Shown: one piece after another, positions 23,249-35,930 of the stretch
How the letters are laid out: each line of letters begins with the position of its first letter
Numbering within the stretch: the first letter of the stretch is position 1
DNA from: Archilochus colubris
Taxonomy: Eukaryota; Chordata; Aves; Apodiformes; Trochilidae
NCBI GenBank assembly: GCA_023079485.1
Contig: CM041086.1
Span: 13,028,401 to 13,092,400 of the forward strand
Reading direction: 5' to 3'
DNA: 64,000 nt
Translations under genes and position numbers: made by a program
The notes under the pieces: generated by a model
What the model saw: only the letters and a program-made list of their open reading frames with translations
Databases searched by the model: none
Told to the model about the DNA's origin: nothing

Positions 23249-26200
23249 GTGAGTCTTTTGGACCTGCCTGGTGGCTGATAAATACAGCTGCTTTGCTTTA
23301 GGAAATGTTGCTTTGTCCCTTTAGCATCAGCATTTGGCACTGAGAGGGGAAGGGGCAGCAGTGGGTCTGGCTGGTGGGCCCCTGGGCAGCAAGGGGGGGT
23401 TAGAAGGGACAGGGACAACAGGGCATGGCCACCCTCTGCACACCCCAGCTGCCACGGGGGGCAGCACCCTGAGGGCTGCCCAGTGTCCTAGCAGGTCCCA
23501 CCACAGGTCCTAGCACACTCCTACCCCAGCTCCTGCCACTCCTCCTGTCCCTTGTCCAGGTGCAAGGGACTGCTCTGAGACCATTTCTGGTCCTGGGCAG
23601 CAAAGATAAAACACCTACCAGATGTTGCATTCCAGACCTAACCCAGCTCCCTAGCACAGGGACCTCTTCCAGGCAGGTCATCCCATCCTGTCCAGCTGCC
23701 CCACGTGGACCTCCTGCTCCTCAACCTTCTTCTGCTGCCCAGGAGCCCTGTACACCCAGCCAGCAGGATGGGACCCTTCACTGGGTGCTGGATACACACC
23801 ATGGAGCCAGGAGACATGGAAATTTTCCCTCCTTGTGAAAGCCTTCTGCAGGGCAGATCCGTGGGGTTTCCTGGGTGAGAGCCTGTGCCATTCCCTGGCA
23901 TGGGGGGCTTTTGGGGAGGGCAGTGCCCACACCCCATGTGCTGCCTCAATCCCAGATGCAGCTGGTGTGAAATCCAAAAGGCTTTTCCCAAAGCAGCACT
24001 AAGCACTGGTGCAGAGTCCCTCTGAGCTGTTCCAGCTGCTCTGAGAGTCTGAGAAAGAGTTTCCAGAACAGCTGCTGGTAGCTCTTTGATTTAATGAGGA
24101 GGAAGAACTCCTCCTCTTCTTCCATCACTTGCTCCTTCCTGGGTGTCCTGGCAGTAGCAGCCCCTGCACCTGCCCTCACCTGTTCCTGCTGGGGATTCCT
24201 GCTCAGGCTGCTGCTTCCCCACTCTGAAATCCTCTGCTTTCCTCGTCCCTGTGGTACAGGGCTTTGGCCATGCAGGAGCAGACTCAGGAAGGGCTCCAGC
24301 CTGGGGTGGGTGGGGGGGCCTGGGCCAAGCACTGTGTGTGCTGTGCAGCGGCTGTGGGCACTTTTCCAGCAGCAGTTCTTCCTCAGAAGAGACCTGACTG
24401 GGGAAATCAGTGGGATGCTGATGGTTTGCAGCCCCCCCCTGGGTCTGGCCCAGGCTCTCCAAAACATGAATTTGGGCTCTGGAGTCAGTACTCTGGCCCT
24501 GTTCTCACCATTCTGCAGTATTCCTGTGTCTGAATGGAGTTTAATCCTCCCTGATCTGAAGGTGTTTCCATGCCAGACTTTCTGCCAAGCCATCAGATGC
24601 TTCCCAGCTCCCACGGGGCAACCCATGGGGTGTCAATATCTCACTTGTTGGCCCTGGCTCGAACAGGTGCCCACATCCAGTGAGTTTCCATGGCCCTCAG
24701 CACAGACAGGGGGAGATTTCAGCACAGAGAGGGGGAGATTCTGCTGCTGCAGCTGCAGGGCCACATCCCTGACCCAGCCAGGAGTGGCTGAGCCCTGTGC
24801 GTTTGCACTGAAGCCTGAGGAAGTGATGAACCCACACAGATGCCAGGTTCACCCCTTCTCCCTGGTGGCATCCAACCCTGCCCTGAGCTCAAGGCAAGGT
24901 CTGCACCCTCTCTCACCTCTCTCCCTGCTTTTGGAGATGTAGAGCCTGCCCATCTTCAAGGGGAGTGAAGGATGGCTGCTGTGTCTCACCTCAAAAAACT
25001 CTTGGCCAGGCACAGATTTGTGTTCCTGAGCTCCAGACAACTGAGTTTTCACCACCGTGGCAAAATGCACACTCTTTGCCCCTGGGGAGATGGCTTTTCC
25101 CTGGAACTTAGTGTAATTAAAAAAAATCACAACACTGGGATTTAACCAAAGACCAAACACTTGCTCACACACCAAGCAAAACAAACTGGGTGACCTCTTG
25201 AATAATGTTGCCTGCTGTCATCTGTGATAGCACAGAAAATGTGCTATTTGAGCTCAGAGACACTGCAGAAGTGTAGGAACAACCCCAGGCCTCCCAGATC
25301 ACAGGTTTTCTTTGGTCATGCTCACACAGGTGGGAAAAGATGAGTTTCTGTAGCTGCCAGGACAAGGAGAGAGTACTCAGTGTGATGGCAGTGATGTAGA
25401 TGTCATGGAAAAATGAATGTTGGGATCTGAGAGATCTTGAGTCAGAACAGCCAAAACTGCCTCTCTTTAACTCAAGAGTGATGATGGGAAAGTGGAAATT
25501 TGAAACATTTCCAGCTATTAAGTGCTTTTGCATTTATTTTTGGCCAATGAGATGTTCAGCTTGCATGTGGGGGTTGTGTTCTGTAACTCTTCCAGGAAAA
25601 TAAGCATGAGGAGAAGGTCCAGGATCCTGACAGAACAGAGGACAAGAGCAGGGCAGAGATGGGGAGCAAAACCTGGGCAGAACTGGCTGGGGAGATGAAG
25701 ATCTTCCTGTGGAACCCGGAGGAGAGAACATGCCTGGGGAGAACAGCCAAGAGCTGGGGTAGGTCCTTGCTCAAGCCCTGCTGTCAGGGATTGTTGCCTT
25801 TTCTTCTTCACACTGGATGCACTTGCCTGTGAACATCCTTGGTAGCTTGGACTGACCACCCCTGTCCCCCATTTTCAGGGCAGTTGTTTCTAACCAGTGC
25901 AATAAAGAGATAGCAAGGAGGAGGAGAAAACCTTGGGAAAGTTGCCCTTGGTTTGGATCATGGAATCACAGAAAGTTAGGGGTTAGAAGGGACCTCAAAA
26001 GATTGTCTAGTCCAACCCCCTCTGGCAGAGCAGGGTCACCTCCAGCAGGATGTTAATACTTACTGAGAATATGAAAGTAAAGTTTTCAGGCTGCCCAGAC
26101 CATGTGCTGGGTAGAAATTAAGAGCCTGGGCAAGCAGGGGGCTTCAGGTTGGGCTGCAGCCATGCACCCTGCTGCCACCAGGCACCCAGCTCCTGCCTGG

Positions 26201-29200
26201 ATAAGTCAGGAACCCTTGGGAAGGGGGATTTGGGATCACTGGTGTCAGTGGGAGAGGAGTGCCTGAGTGCCAGGGCAGGATTTTTGGGGAGGGTGCCCAG
26301 CACAGAGCTGAGCAGCCCTCCTTGCCTCTGTGTGCCCCAGCTGTGGGGCAGGAAGGGCTGGGCATCTCTATCACCCCACAGCTCCCTGAGATGTGACATG
26401 GGGCCCACATCTGCTATTGGGGCTGATAGGTTGGGGTGTCCCAGGGAGGGTTTTGAGCACCCTGTCCATTTCATCCCAATCCACATGGCTACCTTTCAGT
26501 ACTTACTGGGGACTTAAAAGAAAGATGGGAAAAAACCTTTTAGCACTACAGGTTTTTAGCAGAGCCTGTAGTGATGGGACAAGAGATAATGGTTTTTAAC
26601 TGATGGAGATGAGATTTAGGCCAGATATCAGGGAGAAAATCAGGGAGAAATTTTTTACAATGATGGTGGTGAAGCAGTGGCATGGGTTGTAGAAGCCCAT
26701 TCCTGGAAGCACTCAAGGTCAGGTTGGATGGAGCTCTGAGCACCCTGCCCTAGTTGCAGGAGGGTCCTTTAAGGACCTAGGTGACCTTTAAAGGCCCCTT
26801 CCAACCCAAATTATTCCGTGGTTCTGTGTCTGTCCCTGCTGTGCCACCAGCAGTGGGGATGGTTCCCCCCAGCCCACAGCAGGACACAGCTCAGCAGCGC
26901 TTCCCAGCAGGAGCAGGGCAGGAGCAGGGCAGGAGCAGACATCTGTGTTCCCAGGGCTCCCTCCGAGCTGCCAGCACATTTCTCCTGGGAAATGTTTGAG
27001 TTAGGGCTTGGCTTTGCTTTCTGAGCCACCAGGTTTTATTCATAGGCTGTGGCCATCCTCAGACATCACCCTGGTCCAGAGGAAAACCAAAACCTTTTCC
27101 CCGGATGTCAGGAGCAGTGCCACAGCCCCCAGAGATGCCACTCATGTCAGTCCCAGCACTGGGGACCCTGATACACAGAAGACAGGAGCTGGGGCAGGAG
27201 AATCACCCCACAGCTACACATCAGGAGGTTTGGGTGTGCTGAAGCCACCGGGTGCCCTCACGTATTGCCATGCCAAGAGGGGATGGGAAGGGCAAGAGCC
27301 AAGGTTGGGTCTGTCTGCTGGAGAGAGCCAAACAGCTCTGAGCAACCTGGTGTGGTGGGAGGTGTCCCTGCCCATCCAGGGGTGGAGGAACTGGATGATC
27401 TTTAAGGTTTCTTCCAACCCAAACCATTCTATGATGCTATGACAAGGCAGGGGGACACGTGGACCTGGTACTGACCCAGCTCTGGGAAGGGACACACAGC
27501 AGAAGGGGCACTGAGCCCAATGGCAGCTGCCACCACCCCGAGGCTGGGCAGGGAGTGTGTCTGGCTGAGATTCCTGCAGCCAAACATGCCAGAGAGCCCT
27601 GCACCCCAAAATGCCAGGGTCTGTATGCAAAGGGGTCTGTGGGCTCCAACCTCCACGATGGACTCGGAGCTGCAGAGGAGTATCCATGGCTGTGCATCCC
27701 TGCAGGACATGCTCTGGTTGTGTTGATGGCAACGTGCCCTCTCTCTTTTGCAGGCCTGGTTTTACTGTTTTATTTGATTTTCTACACGTGCCTGGCAGGA
27801 ATGTTTGCCTTTTGCCTGTATGCGATGCTGCTCACGCTGAGCCCCTACACCCCCAGGTACCGGGACCGTGTGTCTCCACCAGGTACGTGGCCTAGTTCAG
27901 CCTCCAGCACCTCTGCCAGCACTCACCCAGCAAAATGCTGCCAAAAATGGGGTGGCAGGGACCTCGGGTAAAGCCCTGCTGGGGATGTACACCCCCAGGA
28001 CTACCCAGCCCTCCATAACACCCTGTGTATCACTTACCTCAGGGTACTGACTGTGCTGCAGCTTCTCTCCAGAGGATCAGGCACCTGGAATAGCCCCATG
28101 TGAAGCATTCATTGTAATGATGATAATTGCTATTCTAATTATGCAAACTATTAGGCTAGTTATTCTCAAGCAAAATGAGCAAGTTTAGGCATTTCATTGG
28201 TGATGCCCATTCCCTTCAGTTGCTCTCCCTTATGTCTTCAAAATAAAATGAAAATCAACAGTGGCTTTTATGAATTACTGTTTGTGGGAGTCCTGGCAGG
28301 GGAATGTTCAAAATGACAGAAGCAGCATTTTCCATGTATTTCATGCCAGAGGGAAGCACAAGCCCCCCTTGCCCTGCTCCCTGCCCAGAGCTGTCTTCAT
28401 GGCCAGGAGCGGGGGGGGGACCCCTCAGCCTCCCTGTGCAGCCCCAAGCCCATCTCTTCCCTGCTGCTGAGACCCTCCAGGTCCCCCATGTTTTCTGGGG
28501 TATTTTGAACATGGTGTTCCCTGGGTACGAAATGGAGGTGACGGATCAGTGGGTTGAGGACAGGATTTATTTGGGATCTGGTGCTGCCGTTCTCTTGCCT
28601 GTCCCCAGCCTCAAGCCCGCTTGCCCCCAGCCATCCCCTGCACAAGGCACCCCATGCCTGTGGCCAGCCCACCCATGTCTGCTCCAGCAGGGTCCATTTC
28701 CTCTTCCAGGAGTAATGATCAGACCATACTTGAACGGGTTCACCATTGCCTTCAATGTCTCCCAGCCCAGCACGTGGCAGCCCTATGTGGACAGCATGCA
28801 CCACTTCCTAGCAGGTCAGTTCTGGGGCACCCCACAAGCTGTGTCAGCAAATTCTTTGCATACGCAAAGATAGGGCAGGGGTCTCCTCGTGGGGTGCAGA
28901 TCCTGACCCCTGACTAGAAAAGGAGGCTCAGAAGGTGAGGTCCCTTCTGTGGGAGGGAGCCTTTCCTGCCCAGGTGGGACTTTCTGATGGCCCTGACGTG
29001 AGGATGGTCAGGTTTTGAGACATGCCAACAAGTCTCTTGGTGTCTCTCTCTCTCATCAGCTTACGATGACAAAGTTCAAGAGGAGAAGAATATTGAGTGT
29101 GTCCCAGGACAGTATTTCATCCAAGGGGGAGCTGAAAGTGAGGAGAAGAAATCCTGCCAGTTCAAACGCTCACTGCTGCAGAACTGCTCTGGCATTGAGG

Positions 29201-31484
29201 ACCCAACTTTTGGCTACTCTAGAGGCCAGCCCTGCATCCTGCTGAAGATGAACCGGGTACAGAGAAATAGAAATACAAAGAAATGTTTTAATTCCTTCCT
29301 TCTGTGCATCCCAGTGTGATAAAGACCACGCAGGAACTGAAACTGCTCGGGCCCAGGGAGAAAGGGAACGAGCATCCCACAGCTCACAACCTGCTGGCTC
29401 ATACTTGCCAGAAAACAGGAAAGACAGAAAGTACTAAACTTGCTGGATTTCAGTTGTTGAGCCTGAGTGCCTGAAAGGCCTTCTTTGGGAAGAACTGAGT
29501 TTGAGGGATACACCTCAGGCCCAAACAGCCTCTGTAATGAGAATTTTAATAGAACTGAGTTTGTTTGAAATCTCTCATAGCATGGTGGCTCAGTGCTGGC
29601 TGCTGGGAAAAGAACTGTGGGGTTTGAGGTGTGTGTAGAAGTGGCTGTGCTGCTCTGAGGATGCTCTGGGTGGCAGACCCTGCTTCCAGGAGCATGTAAT
29701 GGGTGCTGAGCAGTATGACTGGCAGGTGAAGAGCTTAAGGGCTGAAGAAGTGAGGCAGCACTCACCTGGCACCCCATTTCATACCAGCATGGATGTCTTT
29801 TTGTTTTTGCAGATCATAGGCTACCGCCCTGGAGCGGGGGTCCCCGTGAGTGTGGACTGCAAAGTGCAGGTACTGATTTCAGAGCTTGGCAACGGGGTGT
29901 CTGGGGCCAAATGTTTCCCTTCACCAACAGCTCTCCCCACTTTGACCCCAAACACAGGACCTGGCACTGCCTCTGGGTGAAAACAGGGGCTGCTCTGCTC
30001 TCAATGCCCCCAGTCTCCTGCTTCCCACCCTGGCACTCACCCTCCTTGTGCTGCTGCTCCTCCAGCAGATCAGGGCTGGGTGCTGGAGCCTGGAGCTGGG
30101 GGGAGGAGGCAGGAGCTGCTCACATCCATCCCCACCTGCTCTGCAGGCCCCTGGGTGCTGGGGAGCACCCTGGATGCCCAGGGTGAAGGAAGGGCTCTCA
30201 CTGCCTGGGCAGCAGCTGGATTGGGCCTTCAGAGAGCAATAAAGCTGGGGGTGAGGTCTCTGAAGGGAGATTATTTTGTGTCCCATGTGCTGTGTGTGAA
30301 CCTTTGTTTTTATTTTATTTTTATGCTCACAGAAGGGCAATGAGAGTGATCTGAGATCAGTGGACTTCTACCCTGGAAATGGGACATTTGATCTCATGTA
30401 TTATCCCTACTATGGCAAGTTCACTCACGTAAGTAAGGACTCTGGCAATGTCTCCTTGGGAAGGAGAGGGCAGAAGCTGCTGCACAGAGTGCAGATGTGC
30501 TTTCTGGCTATTTTGGGCAGATGTAGGCAGGAGAGAGGCCACGGGCACTGGGATTATAGTGCTCTATTTCTGTCTCTGACAAACTGGGAAATCCTTGGGG
30601 ACTCCAGTTCCCCTTTGCCAGCACTGGGCATGATTACAGTTATCATCTGGAGACTACGACTTGGCTTTGCCAGCTCCTATGAAAGGCTTCAACACCAGCA
30701 TTTTCCCAGGGTGTTAGGGAAGTCAGGGATTAGGTGACACAAGAGAAGGATGAGGACTCTGTCAAGGCTATGACAAAACCACTTTAGGCTGGGTGGCTCA
30801 GAGCAGAGCAGTTCATCAGCAGTGGCTATTTCTGACCACGCTGACCAGCACTGCTTTGGGCTGTGCTGGGCTGTGTGGCCTCAGGAGTAAATGCCCCATC
30901 ACAACCAAAGCTGAAATGGAAGATGAGGCAGGCACCAGGCTCCTGTTGTCACAGTGCTGCTGGCTGAGGATGAGGGACAGCCCCATGTGCCCTGTCTGTG
31001 TGTCCTCTGAGCACACGGGTCTGAGGAACACCATGGATTTCTTATTGCAAGCCCCAGGTCAGTTTTCAGAACAGCAGAAAAGTATTTAAGAGTCCCATTA
31101 TCTGGTGTGCAAAACCCCAGTGTGATCCCATCCCTCTGAGGCTCAGGCAAAAGGAAGGCTCAGCTTCAGCATCCAGTGGGACCATGATGGAACCATGGGA
31201 ACTCAGACACTCAAACACCTGGAAACTGGGAATCATTTACTAATGATTTTTGCTGACCATGAAGTCACTGCCTGCTTTCCTGCCTCGTTAAAAAATTACA
31301 CTTAAATCTCTCTTCTTTTCAGGTCAACTACACCTCCCCACTGGTGGCCATGCACTTTACAGATGTGAAGAGGAATTTTTCAGTCCCAATTCAGTGCAGT
31401 CTGAATGGGAAAGGAATCATCAATGACCTGAACAGCGACCGCTTCCTGGGACGAATCATTTTCATCCTCAGAATTGGAAAGTAG
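23186..31484 (+). CDS. ATP1B4: ATP1B4, Na,K-ATPase beta-subunit family member (beta-m), complete CDS in eight exons
   Basis: Type II membrane glycoprotein. Exons 23186-23248, 25596-25758, 27754-27882, 28710-28814, 29060-29256, 29813-29869, 30333-30428 and 31323-31484 join without a frame break to 324 codons (323 residues plus TAG). Domains: a short charged cytoplasmic N-terminus of about 70 residues; the beta signature [18 protein letters not shown] just before a single membrane segment ([20 protein letters not shown]); then the ectodomain. The ectodomain shows six Cys in the positions of the three conserved beta-subunit disulfides ([36 protein letters not shown]), [15 protein letters not shown] and several sequons. 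In placental mammals the orthologue carries Glu-rich inserts and acts at the nuclear membrane; in birds and fish it is an ordinary ATPase partner (known for the family). The short N-terminus here fits the latter. Introns hold three CR1 fragments. Confidence 0.94.
25596..25758 (+). CDS. ATP1B4: ATP1B4 coding exon 2
   Basis: 163 bp after the acceptor tctgtaactcttccag. It starts [11 protein letters not shown], a charged stretch, and ends with [18 protein letters not shown] before the donor GTAGGT. The WNPE..(F/C)LGRT.KSW motif is the beta-subunit signature before the membrane segment. No poly-Glu tract. Confidence 0.9.
25963..26053 (-). mobile_element. CR1 LINE 3'-end fragment
   Basis: Reverse-complement CR1 tail (aatcacagaa, gaagggacct, tccaacccc) in the ATP1B4 intron after coding exon 2. 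Same subfamily word as the fragment at 7,533. Confidence 0.65.
26560..26830 (+). mobile_element. CR1 LINE 3' region
   Basis: Sense-oriented CR1 end: a region matching the untranslated CR1 tail (atcagggagaaa), then cttccaacccaaattattcc and a gtggttctgtg end. Lies in an ATP1B4 intron. Confidence 0.7.
26908..26940. repeat. Short tandem repeat (AGGAGCAGGGC)n
   Basis: Three near-identical 11-bp units in an ATP1B4 intron. Confidence 0.6.
27340..27442 (+). mobile_element. CR1 LINE 3'-end fragment
   Basis: Sense-oriented CR1 tail with ggtggaggaactggatgatc, cttccaacccaaaccattc and tatgatgctatgac. It lies about 310 bp upstream of ATP1B4 coding exon 3. Confidence 0.7.
27754..27882 (+). CDS. ATP1B4: ATP1B4 coding exon 3 (membrane segment)
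   Basis: 129 bp after ctctcttttgcag. It encodes the transmembrane helix and [17 protein letters not shown]. The donor is GTACGT. Confidence 0.94.
28710..28814 (+). CDS. ATP1B4: ATP1B4 coding exon 4
   Basis: 105 bp after ttcctcttccag, from [19 protein letters not shown] to HHFLA. It has an NVS sequon. The donor is GTCAGT. Confidence 0.93.
29060..29256 (+). CDS. ATP1B4: ATP1B4 coding exon 5
   Basis: 197 bp after tctctcatcag. Encodes [20 protein letters not shown], then [13 protein letters not shown] and [19 protein letters not shown]. It carries four of the six conserved Cys. The donor is GTACAG, a little weak. Confidence 0.95.
29813..29869 (+). CDS. ATP1B4: ATP1B4 coding exon 6
   Basis: 57 bp, 19 codons, IIGYRPGAG to VDCKVQ, after ttgtttttgcag. 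The donor is GTACTG. Confidence 0.93.
30333..30428 (+). CDS. ATP1B4: ATP1B4 coding exon 7
   Basis: 96 bp, 32 codons, [17 protein letters not shown] to [10 protein letters not shown]. The donor is GTAAGT. Confidence 0.95.
31323..31484 (+). CDS. ATP1B4: ATP1B4 last coding exon
   Basis: 162 bp after cttcttttcag, [15 protein letters not shown] to [13 protein letters not shown], ending in TAG at 31482-31484. It contains the last disulfide Cys (QCSLNGKG). Confidence 0.96.
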   Translation, partial: VNYTSPLVAMHFTDVKRNFSVPIQCSLNGKGIINDLNSDRFLGRIIFILRIGK

Positions 31485-34400
31485 CCACCACACATGCTGG
31501 GCACTTAGGTTAAGTCAATCAGAGGCTTTTTCCTTTTTAAAGCACTAAGCCAGCAATTTTTCTGCTAGGAAAAAACAGGCACGTGAAGATTTTTGCTAAT
31601 TTATTTTTGTCCATAGCTAGGCAACAAATGAAATTCAATGGAGAGTGGAACCACATTTTTCATAATCTAATGTAAAGCATTACTAGCAAAATTAAATGTT
31701 ATCTTCTGGGCAGAGACCCTGCAAAAGCATTTCAGTTTTGATTAAAAAACCTCTGGTATCTGAGCACTATTTTTGTAAAGTCTTTCATGAGTGACCCCTG
31801 TGGAATGCACAGGGAGTGCAATCCTAGCATTAAATTTCAGTCTTTACCATATTTTACATGCATTTCTCGGGCAAAAACTGGGGAGGGTAATAGACTTGCA
31901 CTGTTCTTGTTAAAACAAAAGAATCCAGCAAAAATTTCTGGATGTCTGCAATGGCACAGTTAAAAAGTGAAAGTGTCAGACCTCAAAATGCCTCCTAGGG
32001 TCTTCAGCACCTCGGGCACCTTGACTGCAGCGTTTTATGCAGCTTGTTCAGCACACCCAAGGTGCTGGAGCAAAAATCACTTCCCCTTGAACCTTTCCAA
32101 CTGTTCCTTTCTGAAGTGGGGAGACAAATGCATCTCTCCCTCCATCTCCTCACTCCTATACTTCTCCCAGCCCCAGGAATGCTCAAATCCATTATGCAGG
32201 GAGAAGTGAGATGAACTCCTCTCTCCCCACCATGCTGGGCAGGTGGAGGCTCCTTCCTCATTAGACCCCCTCTCAAATATTCCAGGTCTGTTCTTCCCTC
32301 TTCCAGCCAGGTCCCAGCTGTCAGGCTGCACAAAACCACAGGGAAACACACAGTCCTTTCCTTGTGAAGGGGTCAGTTCTGCCACTTGTGAAGTCCTGGA
32401 TTAATTACCCTCAAAGACCTGTCCAGCACCTGAACCCTTGGCAGGGGCAGTGGTGATAACCTGAGCAACCTCTGCTGCAGGGGCAGCCCCTGAGCACATG
32501 GACTGCACGTCTGACAGAGATGAAAGAGGCTCTGCCTGCCAGGAGCCATGAGAACACAGCAGGGCAGGACACCTCAGGATAATGTACTAGTTGGAAAGCA
32601 CACTTACTAAAATTACTGCCTGAACAAGAGAAATTATGGTATGTTTGCCCTACATCCCCAGCCAGGTACTTCATCTGCCATCGTTTCCTGATCTATGTAG
32701 GTCTCCAAGCAGTCATTCTTTTGTATTAAAGCAACTTCAGTAAAATCAATGCTTTGCTACCATTCCTAAAACACTGGTGTAGGAGATGCAGTCTCTCACT
32801 TCAGCTCCCTGGGCTGGCCAGCCAGGGATGGAATTTCAAAGCAGTGTCAAAAGTGATCCTTGACATTTGAGCACTTGGGTAACTTCCTAAGGACAAAGAG
32901 TTCAGAAATCCAGCACAATAACCCTGCTGCATGTTGAGGCAAAAACCTGTTTATCAAGAACTGTTGAAAACCTGAACCAGAAGTAGTTTAGGAACAGATT
33001 TTGCTCAGATGTGGTTATTCCTATGACACTGAGAGAGAATGGGCAAAACAACCCCTCTGCCTGCCACAACTTGTCTGAAAGGGCACGTTTGCTCATCAGG
33101 AAGTGGCTTCTGCCAAGGAAGATGCTGCTGTGGTTGTGACTCTTCCTTTGGCATCAGAAAGAAGTTAAACCCACAAACAATTCCCTACCTGCCAGTTCCT
33201 TTGGCTCTTTTAAAAACATCTAGATTTCTGTAGGATGCTGAAAGGCAACCAAATCCTTCATGCATAACAGCTCCCCAGCCAGTAACAGGACACTTTATCT
33301 ATATCTATTCCTTACCTGCCTGTTGGAAGGACTGAGGCAGCAGCTGGTCCTTCAGCAGAAGCTGGACCCATGCTTTGATCCAGTCAAATAATTGGGATGC
33401 ACACGTGTGAACAGATTAGAAGCAGAACTTTCTGTTTCCTCACCAACATCCAGCTCTGGGCACGCTGACAATCACGTTGAAAAAGCTCTTAGAGGTGGTG
33501 TGTGTGTCTACTTAGACTAAACCAAAACTTTATAAACACCATGGTTAACTTTATTTTCAATACATATCCTCTGCTTTCAGCATATCTGTACAGCCATTTC
33601 AAGATTTGGAGAACTGCATACACCACTCTTCATGCTACAAAAAACCTGAAAGTGCTGGCTCAACTTTTGACTCCTATTGAAGCCCTAAATGCTACTTTAT
33701 AAGTATGTATAAATGATATGCATTTCAGGATCTAGGAAAACTCCACCTTTTACAAAAATAACCTAGAAAAGGTATGCAGAATACTTTGATCTGCAATCTG
33801 AACATGAAACCACGGATGGAATCCATCTGCTGGCAGCAGAGCAGCAACACACTCTGCCAAGCAGCTTCTGCACAGAAATTGCCAGTCTCAAAATAATTCA
33901 TCATTTACCACTCTGGCAGGGAAATCACATTCTGTGAGAGAAAAAGTACCACACAAAAGACAACCAAAACCAAAGCACAGAGTCCAACTCAGCAGCATTT
34001 AATTGTACACCTGAAAAAAAGACAGCTTGTTTCAAGAGCCCCTTTGTGGTACAAAACTGTTTTGTCAGATGCAGGTAAAGCTTTGGTCATAGTGAGGGCA
34101 GTAATAATTGGATGTACAGGTATTTATCAAACAGGTAACTTTAGAAATGTTTCTTTCCTGGAAATACAGCTATTGTGAGTTACTGAAACACCAGTGTTAA
34201 CTGTGCATGTGAATTACTGAAAGTTCTTTCCCTATGAGGCTCAACACACAAAGAGATTAAATACTGAAGCAGCCTCAGTGAACACCACCAGCAGAGGACA
34301 GAAACTCGGTGTGCTGCTGACCTGGCAGTTCTGGAGCTGCCCCTCAGTTGGAATCCAGGGTTCAGTACCTGCAAAAGGCTTTTACCAAGATGGAGCAAAG

Positions 34401-35699
34401 AGGCTGTAAGAGCAAGAGGCTATTTCCATCCTATCAACATGAACCCAATGGGAAGAAAGCAGAACACGAGCTTCTCTTTTGGTACAGTTTGGACATAGAA
34501 TTGCAAAAGGCATGGCATTAACATCCAAAAAAGCCTCTTCAAACAAGTCAGGTGCTTTAATTTCTTTGGAAGTCACTTTACTATATATACACAGCAGTTT
34601 CTGCTTTATGATCAGCATTCCTCATACTAGAAATTTTGTGCTCTTATACTGTTCAACAGTAATTACAACACAGTAATAAATAGGAGGGAAAAAGCAGATT
34701 AATTCTGTCAAAACAGACTGTTTTTTTTATCTACACTTACATTCCTAGATCACAGCTGTTAAGTGATCCTGCTAACCCATGAAAGCTGTCCAAAGGAACT
34801 GCAGGAATCTCTGAACAGCCTGTGCTCTTACAGAGACTTTGAGAGCTTTAAAAACATTCGACAGCCTCCCGTGGATCAGTGCTGAGAGGCTGTGGGGTTT
34901 CTCTGTGCACAGAATCAAAGCTGAGACAAACTGCAGGCAGTGGCATTCCAGCCTCCCACCCTCATTGCACAATGGAGCTCAGAACAAAAGGGAAAACACA
35001 GACCAACAAAGCAGCACAGGGTATGTTTTCTTTAGTGGGCTGCTGGCTGTTCTGAGTAGTGAGAGTTCTCCAGAACTGAGCCTTATTTTAGGGATTAAAG
35101 ACATTAAATACACCATGCTAGTGCAGAGCTATTTAACATACATTAGGAGTCACCTCCACACTGATGTTGAGCAAATTAATTTACTGGAAGAATCAGATTA
35201 TGTTCTTATTCTGTTAGTTTATTAGTGAGATCAGGTACTACCTTTACATTCAGAAGGAACCAAAAATTCAGACTGATTCACAAGAGCAAGCTGCTAATGA
35301 AAAGAGACACCAGCCACAGGCCAAATTCCCAGCAGAAGTCTGTTCAGAGCTTGATGTTAATTTTCCCATAGTAGGTGCAGTCCCCTCCAACACATCATTC
35401 ACACCTTGAATTATGGTTTTAGCTTTAGCACTATCTGAGATAACCTGTATGCAACTAGAAACGTTCTTGTATAAAAAGATGAAACCACAGAAATGAAGTT
35501 TTGGAGATGTCTTCTTTACTCAAAATATTCCCATTTCTCGTGTGGACACACTACTCAATTCTGTGGTCTTCAGAATACTTATTTTCTCCAAAATCATACA
35601 GTAGCTTCAAGTAATTCTGCAACTCATCTTCAGACTCATGGCAGGTTATTCTGTCGTGAAGTGGGTTTCAAAATTTCTTAAATATAGAAACTATTATTT
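31485..35699. other. ATP1B4 3' UTR followed by tail-to-tail intergenic sequence
   Basis: Starts with the ATP1B4 3' UTR. The first plausible poly(A) signal is ATTAAA at 31741-31746, and another ATTAAA lies near 32,724. No further coding exon, RNA gene or recognisable repeat seen up to the LAMP2 3' end. Confidence 0.55.
31741..31746 (+). terminator. ATP1B4: Candidate ATP1B4 poly(A) signal (ATTAAA)
   Basis: First common hexamer downstream of the stop codon, about 257 nt after it. The sequence alone cannot show that it is used. Confidence 0.35.
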
Positions 35700-35705
35700 T
35701 TTATT
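35700..35705 (-). terminator. LAMP2: Candidate LAMP2C poly(A) signal (AATAAA)
   Basis: AATAAA on the minus strand about 83 nt after the 9C stop codon. Other hexamers exist further downstream. Confidence 0.4.
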
Positions 35706-35787
35706 CCTTATTCTTTTTAAAGGGGTGGATCAGGGGCTCTAGGAAAAGGAGAAGAGCAGGGAAGGTGGCAACAGAGACAGGATTAGG

Positions 35788-35930
35788 TTATACAGACTGA
35801 TAGCCAGTACGACTTTTTCTTCTTCCAATAAGATAAGATATAAAGACAAGAATGATAAGGAAGCCAAGTGCCATGCCCACTGCGATGGGAATAAGAAAGT
35901 TCAGGTCAGAATCAGCAGGGCATTCTTCAG
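35788..35930 (-). CDS. LAMP2: LAMP2 alternative last exon 9C
   Basis: 143 bp after CCTTCTGCAG, in phase. Reads [18 protein letters not shown], a membrane helix, and [14 protein letters not shown] with TAA at 35790-35788. Nearly the same tail as mammalian LAMP2C, the isoform linked to RNA/DNA uptake by lysosomes (known for the family). Confidence 0.95.
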
